NCBI RefSeq assembly: GCF_022458865.1
Contig: NZ_JAJNMU010000011.1
Span: 245,604-309,603, forward strand
Length of the DNA: 64,000 bases
Direction: 5' to 3'
Source: Paenibacillus periandrae
GTDB taxonomy: Bacteria > Bacillota > Bacilli > Paenibacillales > NBRC-103111
Made by a program: the position numbers and the translations under genes. Positions 36,490 through 45,517 of this stretch are shown one piece after another. The first letter of the stretch is position 1. Each line of letters opens with the position of its first letter. Below the pieces are notes generated by a model. The model had not been told where the DNA came from, ran no database searches, and saw only the letters and a list, made by a program, of their open reading frames with translations.

Positions 36490-37773
36490 ATGAAGGCGAT
36501 ACCGTATCCTCATGTGAAGGAAACTATTTATACAGAGCAGCTTCCTAACGGATTGACCGTTTTTATACTTCCTAAGGAAGGATTTTCCAAAACCTTTGCT
36601 ACCTTTTCCACCCACTATGGATCGATTGACAATCATTTCCGTGTGGAGGGTGCTTCCGAGATTAAAGTTCCTGATGGAATCGCCCACTTTTTGGAGCATA
36701 AAATGTTCGAGGAGCCGACTGGCGATATTTTTTCCGTATTTGCTTCCAATGGTGCCTCTGCCAACGCGTTTACCAGCTTTGACCGGACAGCCTACTTATT
36801 TTCGGCAACAGAGCATGTCCTTGAAAATTTGACTACCTTGTTAAATTTTGTGCAAAATCCATACTTTACCGATGAGAACGTAGATAAGGAAAAAGGAATT
36901 ATCGGTCAGGAAATCAAAATGTACCAGGATAATCCGGATTGGCGGGTTTATTTTGGTTTGATAGAGACGATGTATCACTACCATCCGATACATATTGACA
37001 TCGCCGGTACCGTAGAGTCCATTGCCAAGATTACCAAAGAACTGCTGTATGATTGCTACCACACCTTTTATCATCCCAGCAATATGAGTTTGTTTGTGGT
37101 CGGTGGCGTCGATCCCGAGGAAACGATGGAGTTGATCAGGAGCAATCAGGCTGCTAAGGAGTATAAGCCTCAGGGTGAAATTCATCGTTTATTTGAGCAA
37201 GAGCCAACCACCGTCAAGAACAAGGAGAAAGTAACCGTACTCCCGGTTTCTCTTCCCAAATGCTTGTTTGGCTGCAAGGAACGGAAGCAGGATGCTAGTG
37301 GCAAGGAGCTGCTGAAGCGGGAGCTGGTTATGAAGGTTTTACTGGATATTTTGCTCAGTCCAAGCTCGGCTATTTATCAAAAGCTATACGAGGAACAAAT
37401 CATTTCTGACAGCTTTGGAAGTGAGTACAATATTGCAGAAAATTATGCCTTTTCTATCATCGGTGGCGATACACCAGACCCTGACCAATTGGTTTCACGA
37501 GTTCGTGAGGAAATCGATAAGGTGAAGGAGAACGGGATTGCGCCAACCGATTTTGAGAGAAGCCGTAAAAAGAAAATTGGAGGTTTTTTGCGGCAGTTGA
37601 ATTCTCCAGAGTCCATTGCCAATGAATTCACCAAATATCGTTTTAAACAAATCGATTTATTTGACATATTGCCTGTGTATGAGCAATTGACAATTGAAGA
37701 TGTAACGACAATGCTGAACGAGCATTTTGACTGGAACCAGCTGGCCGTATCCATTGTCAGAAGTGAAGCGTAA
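36490..37773 (+). CDS. ymfH: M16-family zinc peptidase (YmfH)
   Basis: The catalytic member of the pair: HFLEH at residues 66-70 and the distal glutamate in GIIGQEIKMYQDNP. The C half contains SPSSAIYQKLYEEQIISDSFGSEY. 427 residues, same as its partner. AAGGAGGTG at the end of ymfF provides the ribosome binding site. Its stop codon overlaps the first base of ymfI (TAATG), so ymfF-ymfH-ymfI are tightly coupled. Confidence 0.92.
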   Translation: MKAIPYPHVKETIYTEQLPNGLTVFILPKEGFSKTFATFSTHYGSIDNHFRVEGASEIKVPDGIAHFLEHKMFEEPTGDIFSVFASNGASANAFTSFDRTAYLFSATEHVLENLTTLLNFVQNPYFTDENVDKEKGIIGQEIKMYQDNPDWRVYFGLIETMYHYHPIHIDIAGTVESIAKITKELLYDCYHTFYHPSNMSLFVVGGVDPEETMELIRSNQAAKEYKPQGEIHRLFEQEPTTVKNKEKVTVLPVSLPKCLFGCKERKQDASGKELLKRELVMKVLLDILLSPSSAIYQKLYEEQIISDSFGSEYNIAENYAFSIIGGDTPDPDQLVSRVREEIDKVKENGIAPTDFERSRKKKIGGFLRQLNSPESIANEFTKYRFKQIDLFDILPVYEQLTIEDVTTMLNEHFDWNQLAVSIVRSEA

Positions 37774-38531
37774 TGAATGATCCGATCCGTCCCTTTAACG
37801 AGCAAACCGTACTTGTTACGGGTGGCAGCCGCGGTATTGGTGCTGCAATTGCCGAAAGATTCGCTTCCGTAGGTATGAATGTCGTGATCCATTATATGCA
37901 GTCCCATGAAGCGGCTAATGATACGGCACGCAGATGTATGAAAACAGGTGCAAAGGTGCTCACGGCTACGGCCGATCTGCGCAGCAAGGAGCAGATTTTG
38001 CGGCTGCAGGAGAAACTGGATCATCATGAAATGACACCAGATATTATCGTCAACAATGCGGGGGTTTCCCATTACGGGATGCTCTCCGATGTGAGCGAGG
38101 AGCTCTGGGATGATGTCATGAGCATCAATTTGAAAGGTTCATTTTTGATCAGCCAGCAGTTCATGAAACCGATGATCCGGCAAAAATATGGAAGAATTAT
38201 TAATGTGTCCTCGATATGGGGAATTTCCGGCTCCTCCTGTGAGGTGTTATATTCCACTACCAAAGGCGGTATCAATGCCTTTACGAAAGCTTTAGCCAAG
38301 GAATTGGCTCCTTCCGGTGTTACCGTGAATGCGGTGGCACCTGGCGCGGTTGACACACTGATGATGGCCAACTTTGATTCACAGGAAAAAGCGGCTATCG
38401 AGAATGAAATTCCTGCCGGCAGATTTGCTCAGCCGAATGAAATTGCGTCCTTGGTTTATTTTCTGGCGCTTCCGGAATCCGGTTATATTACTGGTCAGAT
38501 TATTAGTCCCAATGGCGGTTGGTTAACTTAA
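37773..38531 (+). CDS. ymfI: Short-chain dehydrogenase/reductase (YmfI)
   Basis: SDR-family oxidoreductase, close in pattern to 3-oxoacyl-ACP reductase FabG. TGGSRGIGAAIAE is the nucleotide-binding loop, NNAG follows, and the catalytic set is Ser in SSIWG, Tyr and Lys in YSTTK. 252 residues. The true substrate is unknown. Coupled to ymfH by a one-base overlap. Confidence 0.9.
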   Translation: MNDPIRPFNEQTVLVTGGSRGIGAAIAERFASVGMNVVIHYMQSHEAANDTARRCMKTGAKVLTATADLRSKEQILRLQEKLDHHEMTPDIIVNNAGVSHYGMLSDVSEELWDDVMSINLKGSFLISQQFMKPMIRQKYGRIINVSSIWGISGSSCEVLYSTTKGGINAFTKALAKELAPSGVTVNAVAPGAVDTLMMANFDSQEKAAIENEIPAGRFAQPNEIASLVYFLALPESGYITGQIISPNGGWLT

Positions 38532-38608
38532 GCATGGTATAGTAGACCTCAATTTGGCGAATAGTAAAAGTGGTAATACACTTTGACTCACCAAGGAGGC
38601 TATGAGCA

Positions 38609-38863
38609 ATGGCAACTGTACTGAAGGTATTTGACCGTTGGAAGCAATTTTTGAATGAACGCATCGATCAGGCAGAAAAAGCTGGCATGAAGGATGAAAC
38701 GATAAACAAGCTGGCCTTTCAAATCGGGGAGTTTCTATCTGATAAGGTGGACCCGGAAAATAATGAAGAGCGAGTGCTTAAAGAGCTCTGGGATGTTGCG
38801 GATGAGCAGGAAAAGAGAACAATCGCCAAGTTGATGGTAAAGCTGGTTACACCGGGAACCTAA
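38609..38863 (+). CDS. ymfJ: DUF3243 protein YmfJ
   Basis: 84-residue helical cytosolic protein of unknown function, found after ymfI in Bacilli. The sequence is amphipathic helix throughout (VLKVFDRWKQFLNERIDQAEKAG). Start ATG after CAAGGAGG. The 77-base gap upstream holds an extended -10 (TGGTATAGT, 38535-38543) without a clear -35, so a separate promoter is possible. Confidence 0.82.
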   Translation: MATVLKVFDRWKQFLNERIDQAEKAGMKDETINKLAFQIGEFLSDKVDPENNEERVLKELWDVADEQEKRTIAKLMVKLVTPGT

Positions 38864-38875
38864 ATGCAATTGACA

Positions 38876-38903
38876 GCAGCCTCCTTCCAAGGGGGCTTTT
38901 CGT
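38876..38903 (+). terminator. Terminator after ymfJ
   Basis: AGCCTCC / GGGGGCT around TTCCAA, then TTTTCG. Confidence 0.65.
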
Positions 38904-38911
38904 TACTTTTG

Positions 38912-38920
38912 TGGTATACT
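38912..38920 (+). promoter_or_regulatory. Extended -10 element before the lipoprotein gene
   Basis: TGGTATACT, no clear -35; start of transcription expected near 38927. Confidence 0.4.
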
Positions 38921-38955
38921 TAACTTAATTTGATTGGAAAGGCGGCTAGAGGTAG

Positions 38956-39795
38956 TTGAGTAAGAAGAGATGGACAACTGGGCTCTTTACTTTATGCATA
39001 CTATTTGTGCTTGGAGGCTGTGGTAAAAACATTCCCGCAATTGACCCCGCTGTACTGGAATCCAAAGTTTCCGTTTTAATCATTTCCAAAGAACATATAT
39101 CGGATGCTGCAAAATCAACTTTACAAAATACATGGATATCATGGCGTGACAGTCATCATATTGCCTTTGAGTGGATGGCGGATACAGCAGTGCTCAAGGA
39201 ACCGCAGATTACCGCTCTGAAAACGAGACCCTATACCTACATAATTGTTATTGGAAACGAGCTTACTCGACAAGTAGCACCTATTGCTTCGACACTTCCC
39301 GACAAAAGGTGGGTTTTACTCGATGATACGGTATCGGTTGATAATCCGCCAGTCACGGATAAACATATCGTATGGAAACAGACGGGACAAGGCTTTATGG
39401 ACAAGCAATGGGACGAGTGGGTTAAGCAGCAGCAAATATTGGGTAAATCGATTGAATGGGTGACAGTCGGCGCTAGGCCGATACCTTCATTGTGGGCACC
39501 TTCCGAGGAAGCTGAAACGATAGGAATATCCGATGCCGAAGGCTGGTTCCCTCAGTTTCAGAATCAGGTTAGGAGGCATGGACCGAGTTGGATAGCTGTT
39601 TATTCACCTTTGGATGCCAGCACCCTGCAGCGGGTTAAAAACCTAAAGGTGCCTGTAATTGATATGACAGCCGTTTCCATTGAACTGCAATGGAGTACTT
39701 TATTGTCTTCTATCTTGCAATCCATAGAAACAAGGACATGGGTGAATGGAAATCAGGAATATACTTCTCAGGAAATACAAATCATCAAGCCTTAA
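38956..39795 (+). CDS. Putative lipoprotein of unknown function
   Basis: I do not recognise this gene. The N terminus is a lipoprotein signal: basic MSKKR, hydrophobic FTLCILFVL, lipobox LGGC with Cys22. The remaining 257 residues alternate strand and helix (VSVLIISKEHIS, YIIVIGNEL, RWVLLDDTV, IEWVTVGARPIP, WIAVYSPLD, VPVIDM), like a periplasmic-binding or BMP/Med-type fold, but I cannot confirm a family. The start is TTG 38956 close behind AGAGGT; AAAGGCGG also lies upstream. No counterpart occupies this place between ymfJ and ymfK in B. subtilis. Confidence 0.7.
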   Translation: MSKKRWTTGLFTLCILFVLGGCGKNIPAIDPAVLESKVSVLIISKEHISDAAKSTLQNTWISWRDSHHIAFEWMADTAVLKEPQITALKTRPYTYIIVIGNELTRQVAPIASTLPDKRWVLLDDTVSVDNPPVTDKHIVWKQTGQGFMDKQWDEWVKQQQILGKSIEWVTVGARPIPSLWAPSEEAETIGISDAEGWFPQFQNQVRRHGPSWIAVYSPLDASTLQRVKNLKVPVIDMTAVSIELQWSTLLSSILQSIETRTWVNGNQEYTSQEIQIIKP

Positions 39796-39827
39796 TTAAG
39801 AATAATAAAGAAATCTTTAAGAAGCAG

Positions 39828-39856
39828 GAAGGATTTTCTCGAAAATTGTAGAATAT
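39828..39856 (+). promoter_or_regulatory. Sigma-H-type promoter of ymfK
   Basis: GAAGGATTT, 11-base spacer, GTAGAATAT: every defined position of RNAGGAWWW and RNNGAATWW is matched. Predicted start near 39864. Confidence 0.6.
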
Positions 39857-39919
39857 TTTTGTAACATGCTCCAAAAATTTGAGTTGATGTGTGATTATCA
39901 TCGATATGAGGTGCCTATA

Positions 39920-40684
39920 ATGGAAACAAAGCAGTGGTACATGGAATACAGAATACATAAAAATCGTCCTGGTCTATTAGGGGATGTAGCTTCTCTGATG
40001 GGAATGCTGGATATTAATATTGTAACGATTAACGGGGTGGAAGATCGGACCCGAGGTATGCTGCTGCAAACCAATGATAATGAAAAAATTGACTTGATGG
40101 GTAAAATGCTGCGTAAAGTGGATAATATAACTATAACAGCACTCAGAGAGCCTAAGCTGGTTGATATATTAGCTGTTCGTCACGGCAGATACATTGAAAG
40201 AGATTCGGATGATCGTAAAACATTTCGCTTCACGCGCGATGAGTTGGGACTTTTGGTCGATTTCCTCGGTGAAATTTTCAAGCGTGACGGCAATCAGGTC
40301 GTAGGACTAAGAGGCATGCCGCGCGTAGGCAAGACGGAATCGATCATAGCCGGAAGTGTTTGCTCCAATAAACGTTGGAACTTTGTGTCCTCAACACTAT
40401 TGCGCCAAACGGTTCGCAGTCAATTGTCTGAGGAAGAGATGAACCCGAACAATATTTTTATTATTGACGGTATCGTATCGACCATCCGATCCAATGAAAA
40501 GCATCACTCTCTGCTGCAGCAAATTATGAGTATGCCCTCTACAAAAGTTATCGAGCATCCGGATATTTTTGTGCGGGATTCTGAATATACGTACGATCAT
40601 TTCAATTATATTGTTGAGCTGCGCAATACACCTGATGAAGAAATTAATTATGATGCCATAACAAATGGTATCAATGATTATTAA
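39920..40684 (+). CDS. ymfK: DUF3388 protein YmfK with ACT-like and P-loop regions
   Basis: Family of unknown function conserved in Bacilli. Residues about 4-80 look like an ACT regulatory domain (RPGLLGDVASLMGMLDINIVTING). The C half carries GMPRVGKT at 132-139, a Walker A match, and NIFIIDG at 178-184, Walker B-like with Asp183, suggesting a P-loop NTPase. 254 residues. I chose ATG 39920 after GAGGTG; the frame extends upstream to 39866 but without a ribosome binding site. Probably transcribed with the downstream RodZ-like gene, 38 bases away. Confidence 0.85.
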   Translation: METKQWYMEYRIHKNRPGLLGDVASLMGMLDINIVTINGVEDRTRGMLLQTNDNEKIDLMGKMLRKVDNITITALREPKLVDILAVRHGRYIERDSDDRKTFRFTRDELGLLVDFLGEIFKRDGNQVVGLRGMPRVGKTESIIAGSVCSNKRWNFVSSTLLRQTVRSQLSEEEMNPNNIFIIDGIVSTIRSNEKHHSLLQQIMSMPSTKVIEHPDIFVRDSEYTYDHFNYIVELRNTPDEEINYDAITNGINDY

Positions 40685-40722
40685 TAATCCATACACAATA
40701 AATATCCGAAAGGGGTGAGAAC

Positions 40723-41571
40723 ATGTCTGATCTTGGGCAATTGTTGCGAAAAGCACGGTTGGAAAAAAAGATTTCATTAGAAGATTTGCAGGAAAGCACA
40801 AAAATTCGTAAGCGCTATTTGGAAGCGATTGAAGACGGTAATTACAAAATTTTACCGGGAAATTTTTATGTTAGAGCATTTATCAAAAGCTATGCCGAAG
40901 CGGTGGGGCTGGAGCCTAATGAAATATTAAGCTTATATCAAAATGTGATTCCCGCGGCGGAACCAGACCATATTGAACCTACTCGCTCCAAGAGAACGAC
41001 GCGAAATACCGAAAGAATGGGCAAATGGGTTTCCACTGTCATGATGATTGCCTTTTTTGTTCTCATCCTGGGGATCATCTATTATTATTTAATCATGAAT
41101 TATAATAGTAAGCCGAATGAAGCCAATCCTGTAAACGAACCGAATCGGGTCACGGATAAAGTGGATCCAAATGTCAATAGCGGCACTGTAACCACACCTG
41201 TTTACGACAAAAAGGCACCGACGGTGCCTGCTCCCCCGACTGTTCCTGTAGCTAAAACAGAGGTGAAGCTGGTCAAAAGTCAAGGAGGTACCGATTATTA
41301 CGCGGTTACCAACGCAGATAAGCTAATGATCTCAATGAAGATTGTCGGCGACGCTTGCTGGATGCAGATTGATTCATTAGGAGAACCACGCGAAATGCTT
41401 GAGCAAGGCACCTTCACCAAGGGTAAGGAGCAAAGCTGGGAGATTGCCAATTCGGCTTTTATGATATTTGGCCGTTCCAATGCAGTTGAGCTGAATGTGA
41501 ATGGTACCCTTATCGTATTAGGGGACACACCCAATGCCAAGCGGGTTCAAATCGATTTGCAAAAAGCGTAA
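40723..41571 (+). CDS. ymfM: RodZ-like helix-turn-helix membrane protein (YmfM)
   Basis: RodZ links the MreB cytoskeleton to the cell-wall machinery. Cytoplasmic HTH_25 domain at residues 1-75 (GQLLRKARLEKKISLEDLQ, YLEAIEDGNY), a basic juxtamembrane stretch, one membrane helix at about 102-125, a Pro/Thr/Val-rich linker, and a C-terminal DUF4115 domain from about 185. 282 residues, AAGGGGTGAG upstream. Located near pgsA as in B. subtilis. Confidence 0.9.
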   Translation: MSDLGQLLRKARLEKKISLEDLQESTKIRKRYLEAIEDGNYKILPGNFYVRAFIKSYAEAVGLEPNEILSLYQNVIPAAEPDHIEPTRSKRTTRNTERMGKWVSTVMMIAFFVLILGIIYYYLIMNYNSKPNEANPVNEPNRVTDKVDPNVNSGTVTTPVYDKKAPTVPAPPTVPVAKTEVKLVKSQGGTDYYAVTNADKLMISMKIVGDACWMQIDSLGEPREMLEQGTFTKGKEQSWEIANSAFMIFGRSNAVELNVNGTLIVLGDTPNAKRVQIDLQKA

Positions 41572-41602
41572 GTCATTAATTATATAAAAAGGAAGTGTAA
41601 CC

Positions 41603-42094
41603 ATGGCTGACGAAAGTTTTTTTGATATTGCCTCGAAAATGGATATGCAGGAATTGAACAATGCGATTAATCAAGCGGAGAAAGAAATTATGACCCGATT
41701 TGATTTTAAAAATAGCAAAAGCAGTATCGCAGTTGAAAAAGATGAATTAGTTATTATCTCCGATGATGAGTTCAAGCTGCAAAACGTAATCGACATTTTA
41801 CATTCCAAGATGGCCAAACGGGGAATTTCCTTGAAAAATCTCGAGTATGACAAAATTCAACCTGCTTCATCTCAGACCGTTCGGCAAAAGGTAAAGCTCA
41901 AATCCGGAATTGATCAGGATAATGCCAAAAAAATTAATATCATGATCCGGGATTCCAAGCTTAAGGTGAAAAGCCAAATTCAGGGCGATCAAATCAGAGT
42001 TTCAGGCAAAAGCAAGGACGATTTACAGCAGGTAATCCAGCTTCTTCGCAAGGCAGATCTGCCCCTCGATTTACAATTTTTAAATTTTCGCTAA
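41603..42094 (+). CDS. YajQ-family nucleotide-binding protein
   Basis: UPF0234/YajQ family, 163 residues: two ferredoxin-like halves beginning SFFDIASKMDMQELNNAINQ, with the signature RFDFKNSKSSI and the ending DLPLDLQFLNFR. E. coli YajQ binds nucleotides and a Xanthomonas homologue binds c-di-GMP; its role in Firmicutes is unsettled. Start ATG after AAGGAAGTG. It and rimO are inserted between ymfM and pgsA relative to B. subtilis. Confidence 0.92.
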   Translation: MADESFFDIASKMDMQELNNAINQAEKEIMTRFDFKNSKSSIAVEKDELVIISDDEFKLQNVIDILHSKMAKRGISLKNLEYDKIQPASSQTVRQKVKLKSGIDQDNAKKINIMIRDSKLKVKSQIQGDQIRVSGKSKDDLQQVIQLLRKADLPLDLQFLNFR

Positions 42095-42103
42095 TATACA
42101 TTT

Positions 42104-42133
42104 TTGACACTATTCATTCGGTTCGTTTATACT
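42104..42133 (+). promoter_or_regulatory. Sigma-A promoter of rimO-pgsA
   Basis: TTGACA, 18-base spacer, TATACT; near-consensus and 32 bases before the predicted initiator of rimO's leader end. Confidence 0.75.
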
Positions 42134-42171
42134 TGACCCATAGGCTTGATTTACTATTGGAGGATATGGAT

Positions 42172-43500
42172 ATGACAGAGAAAGTAAAAGTAGTTACGCT
42201 CGGCTGCGAGAAGAACCTCGTTGACTCCGAAATCATGTCAGGACTTGTTTTTGGACGTGGCTACGAATTAGTATCGGATAAGGAAGAAGCAACTGTAATT
42301 ATAGTGAATACCTGCGGGTTCATTGATGCAGCAAAGGAAGAATCCGTTAATACCATACTGGACATGGCTGATTTGAAGCAGACAGCTAATTTGAAGGCAT
42401 TGATTGTTTCCGGATGCTTGACTCAACGCTACAAAAAAGAGCTTTTGGAAGAAATGCCTGAAATAGATGGGATCGTAGGCACAGGGGATTTTGATAAAAT
42501 CAATGAAATTATTGATGAGGCACTTGCTGGGAAAAAGCCGGTCTTGGTGGGGAACCCGGTTTTTAACTATGACAAGCCGCTTCCACGGCGTGTGACGACT
42601 CCTCGTTATACCGCTTATGTAAAAATTGCCGAGGGCTGTGACAATGCCTGTACGTTCTGCAGTATTCCAATCATGCGCGGTAAATTCCGCAGTAGAAGCA
42701 TGGAATCCATTATTGCGGAAATTGAGCAATTGGCCTCACAGGGCGTTCGTGAAATCAGTCTGATTGCACAGGATTCCACGAATTATGGTACGGATTTGTA
42801 TGACGGCTTTAAACTGCCTGATTTGTTGAATAAGGTTACGGAAGTAGCTGGTATCGAATGGGTCAGACTGCATTATGCATATCCGGGATTTTTCACTGAC
42901 GAGCTGATCGACACCATTGCTTCTAATCCAAAGGTATGCAAATATGTGGATATGCCTTTGCAGCATAGTGAAGATATTATTTTGAAACGGATGAGAAGAC
43001 CGGGCAGACAGCAGGATGCAAGAGCACTGATTGAAAAAATCCGTTCACGTATTCCTAATGTTTCTCTTCGTACATCGCTTATAGTAGGGTTCCCGGGCGA
43101 AACCGAGCAGGATTTTGAGAATTTGAAGCAATTTGTGACGGAAGTGGAGTTTGACCGCCTAGGTGTGTTTGCCTACTCACAAGAGCAGGATACACCAGCT
43201 GCCCGTCTGCCGAATCAGATTCAGGATGATGTTAAGGAATATCGGGCTAATACCATCATGGAAATTCAACGCAGTATTTCTAATATCCGAAACGGAAACC
43301 GGGTAGGCGAAACCGTTGATGTGTTGATTGAAAAGTATGACGGCAGAAATGATGTCTATATTGGTCGTTCCCAGTATGATGCTCCTGAGATTGATGGAGA
43401 GGTATTTGTAAAAGGGACACAGCTTAAGATTGGAGAGTTAGCCAAGGTTCACATTACCCACTCATTCGAGTTTGATTTGTCCGGGGAGGTTGTGGCATGA
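42172..43500 (+). CDS. rimO: Ribosomal protein S12 methylthiotransferase RimO
   Basis: Radical-SAM enzyme adding a methylthio group to the conserved Asp of S12. N-terminal UPF0004 domain with LGCEKNLVDSE (Cys12), the sequence that distinguishes RimO from MiaB. Radical-SAM CxxxCxxC at Cys156, Cys160 and Cys163, and a C-terminal TRAM domain. I use ATG 42172, seven bases after TTGGAGGA; earlier in-frame starts sit on or before that site. 442 residues. Overlaps pgsA by four bases. Confidence 0.95.
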   Translation: MTEKVKVVTLGCEKNLVDSEIMSGLVFGRGYELVSDKEEATVIIVNTCGFIDAAKEESVNTILDMADLKQTANLKALIVSGCLTQRYKKELLEEMPEIDGIVGTGDFDKINEIIDEALAGKKPVLVGNPVFNYDKPLPRRVTTPRYTAYVKIAEGCDNACTFCSIPIMRGKFRSRSMESIIAEIEQLASQGVREISLIAQDSTNYGTDLYDGFKLPDLLNKVTEVAGIEWVRLHYAYPGFFTDELIDTIASNPKVCKYVDMPLQHSEDIILKRMRRPGRQQDARALIEKIRSRIPNVSLRTSLIVGFPGETEQDFENLKQFVTEVEFDRLGVFAYSQEQDTPAARLPNQIQDDVKEYRANTIMEIQRSISNIRNGNRVGETVDVLIEKYDGRNDVYIGRSQYDAPEIDGEVFVKGTQLKIGELAKVHITHSFEFDLSGEVVA

Positions 43501-44075
43501 ACCTGGCCAATCGGATCACTTTGGCGAGGATCTTTTTAGTACCTATCATTATGTTTTTTTTGCTTGTTAATTTAAAGTTTCCCCTAATTGAAATGGATCA
43601 GTTCACCATCACCTACAACCAAATAATTGCTGCGCTTATTTTCATCATTGCAGCTTGGACAGACGGTCTGGACGGATATATTGCCAGGAAACGCAAGCTG
43701 GTGACCAATTTGGGGAAATTGCTGGACCCCTTGGCTGATAAGCTGCTTGTATCTGCTGTGCTCGTATCTCTGGTGGAGATGGGCAAGGTCGGTGCATGGA
43801 TCGTTATTGTGATTATTAGTCGTGAGTTTGCTGTTACAGGATTGCGACAGATCGCCTTGCTTGAGGGTCATGTCATAGCGGCTAGTAAATGGGGTAAATG
43901 GAAAACAGCAGCCCAAATTACAGCAATCATTGCACTGCTGATCAATAATTTTCCCTTTGCTTTCATTAACCTGCGCTTTGATTTATTTGCAAGCTGGGTC
44001 GCGGCTATCATAACCTTGTATTCGGGCCTTGATTATTTTATTAAAAACAAACATGTCATTAACTTTAACGAATAA
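43497..44075 (+). CDS. pgsA: CDP-diacylglycerol-glycerol-3-phosphate 3-phosphatidyltransferase
   Basis: Makes phosphatidylglycerol phosphate from the CDP-diacylglycerol produced by CdsA. Contains the complete CDP-alcohol phosphotransferase signature DGLDGYIAR followed by G, D and D in GKLLDPLADK. About five to six membrane helices, 192 residues. Coupled to rimO by ATGA. Confidence 0.96.
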   Translation: MNLANRITLARIFLVPIIMFFLLVNLKFPLIEMDQFTITYNQIIAALIFIIAAWTDGLDGYIARKRKLVTNLGKLLDPLADKLLVSAVLVSLVEMGKVGAWIVIVIISREFAVTGLRQIALLEGHVIAASKWGKWKTAAQITAIIALLINNFPFAFINLRFDLFASWVAAIITLYSGLDYFIKNKHVINFNE

Positions 44076-44076
44076 A

Positions 44077-44102
44077 CAGTAGGAGCTTCCTATTGTTTTT
44101 TT
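44077..44102 (+). terminator. Terminator after pgsA
   Basis: CAGTAGGA / TCCTATTG with GCT loop and seven Ts. Confidence 0.8.
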
Positions 44103-44125
44103 GTTCCATAAGGGAGGTAGTTTGG

Positions 44126-45373
44126 ATGAAAGCTGAGATTATAGCAGTTGGCACCGAGCTTTTATTAGGACAGATTGTGAACACCAATGCTCAGTACTTA
44201 GCCCAGGGCTGTGCAGATTTGGGAGTAAGTGTGTACTACCAGACCGTTGTTGGTGATAATGAAAGCCGTTTGGCGGACGCCCTGCAAATTGCCAAAAGCC
44301 GTGCGGATTTAATCATTTGTACAGGCGGGCTTGGACCGACTCAGGATGACCTGACCAAGGATGCGCTTGCCGCTTTTCTGGGACAAAAGATAGTCATCCA
44401 CCAGCCCTCAATGGATCATATCGAGCAAGTGTTTGGGTCAAGAGGCATTCATATGGTCGAAAGCAACCGCAGACAGGCGCTTATGCTGGAGAACAGTGAT
44501 CCTTTGACGAATGATGTAGGAATGGCTGTTGGCATCGCTTTGACTCAGGATGACACTCACTACATACTGTTACCCGGCCCACCTAAAGAAATGAAGCCGA
44601 TGTTCGATCGTTACGCAGCGCCCTGGATCGCATCGAAGATGAGCGGGGTGAATCCTTTATTCTCCAGGATGTTGAAATTTGCGGGGATTGGGGAATCTAC
44701 GCTGGAACATGAGCTTTTGGATCTGATTCACGCACAAACAGACCCGACCATAGCTCCTTATGCCAAGGAGTCTGAGGTTACGATACGCATTACTACGCGC
44801 GCCTCTTCGCAAGAAGAAGCGGATATAAAGCTGGAGCCGCTGGAGCAGGAAATCAGAAGCAGGCTGGGAGACTACATATACGCCTCTGTAGACGTTCCTA
44901 TAGAACGGGAGATCATTCGTATCATGCAGGAGCGTAAATTGATTCTGACAGCCGCTGAGAGCTGTACAGGAGGGCTCCTTGGCCACTTGCTGACTGCAGT
45001 CCCCGGGAGTTCTGCTGTATTCCGTGGAGGTATTGTATGTTATTCAAATATGTTAAAGAATAAGCTGTTGAATGTGCCGATGAGCATTTTGGAAGGTGTG
45101 GGAGCTCCGGGTGCTGTGAGCGCTGAAACAGCTGGTATTTTGGCAGAACAGATGCGACTTCAGGCAGACGCTGATTTTGCGGTTGCTATTACTGGTGTGG
45201 CGGGACCGGATGAATCCGAAGGAAAGCCTGTGGGTCTTGTTTACCTGGCTATCGCCTGCAAGGAAGGGCTGCCGATTCTGGAGCGGTTGCAGTTATCCGG
45301 AAATCGGGACAATATCAAGCTCCGTGCTGCAAAGGCGGCATTATACCAATTGTGGAAACGTCTGGTCGTTTGA
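44126..45373 (+). CDS. cinA: CinA family competence/damage-inducible protein
   Basis: The N-terminal MoaB-like domain (AEIIAVGTELLLGQIVNTNAQYL split over helix and strand, TGGLGPTQDDLTKD) and the C-terminal CinA domain (TAAESCTGGLLGHLLTAVPGSS, AITGVAGPD) correspond to ADP-ribose pyrophosphatase and NMN deamidase activities in characterised homologues. 415 residues from ATG 44126 after AAGGGAGG. The cinA-recA neighbourhood is conserved in Gram-positives; here a terminator and separate promoter lie between them. Confidence 0.94.
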   Translation: MKAEIIAVGTELLLGQIVNTNAQYLAQGCADLGVSVYYQTVVGDNESRLADALQIAKSRADLIICTGGLGPTQDDLTKDALAAFLGQKIVIHQPSMDHIEQVFGSRGIHMVESNRRQALMLENSDPLTNDVGMAVGIALTQDDTHYILLPGPPKEMKPMFDRYAAPWIASKMSGVNPLFSRMLKFAGIGESTLEHELLDLIHAQTDPTIAPYAKESEVTIRITTRASSQEEADIKLEPLEQEIRSRLGDYIYASVDVPIEREIIRIMQERKLILTAAESCTGGLLGHLLTAVPGSSAVFRGGIVCYSNMLKNKLLNVPMSILEGVGAPGAVSAETAGILAEQMRLQADADFAVAITGVAGPDESEGKPVGLVYLAIACKEGLPILERLQLSGNRDNIKLRAAKAALYQLWKRLVV

Positions 45374-45445
45374 GAGAGTCAGCATTGATAGAATTAGAAC
45401 TTGAAAGCGCTCAGCCAATGTAATATAATAGAGGGAGCGGAAGAA

Positions 45446-45484
45446 CCGTAACAATGGACCACATTTTGTTACGGTTTTTCTTTG
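45446..45484 (+). terminator. Terminator after cinA
   Basis: AACCGTAACA pairs perfectly with TGTTACGGTT, then TTTCTTT. Confidence 0.85.
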
Positions 45485-45494
45485 GACCATAAAC

Positions 45495-45508
45495 AGAATG
45501 TATGTTCG
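45495..45508 (+). promoter_or_regulatory. LexA-type SOS box upstream of recA
   Basis: AGAATGTATGTTCG matches 12 of 14 positions of the B. subtilis LexA site CGAACRNRYGTTYG; the right half is perfect. It ends nine bases before the recA -35. Confidence 0.55.
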
Positions 45509-45517
45509 TAAAAATGC

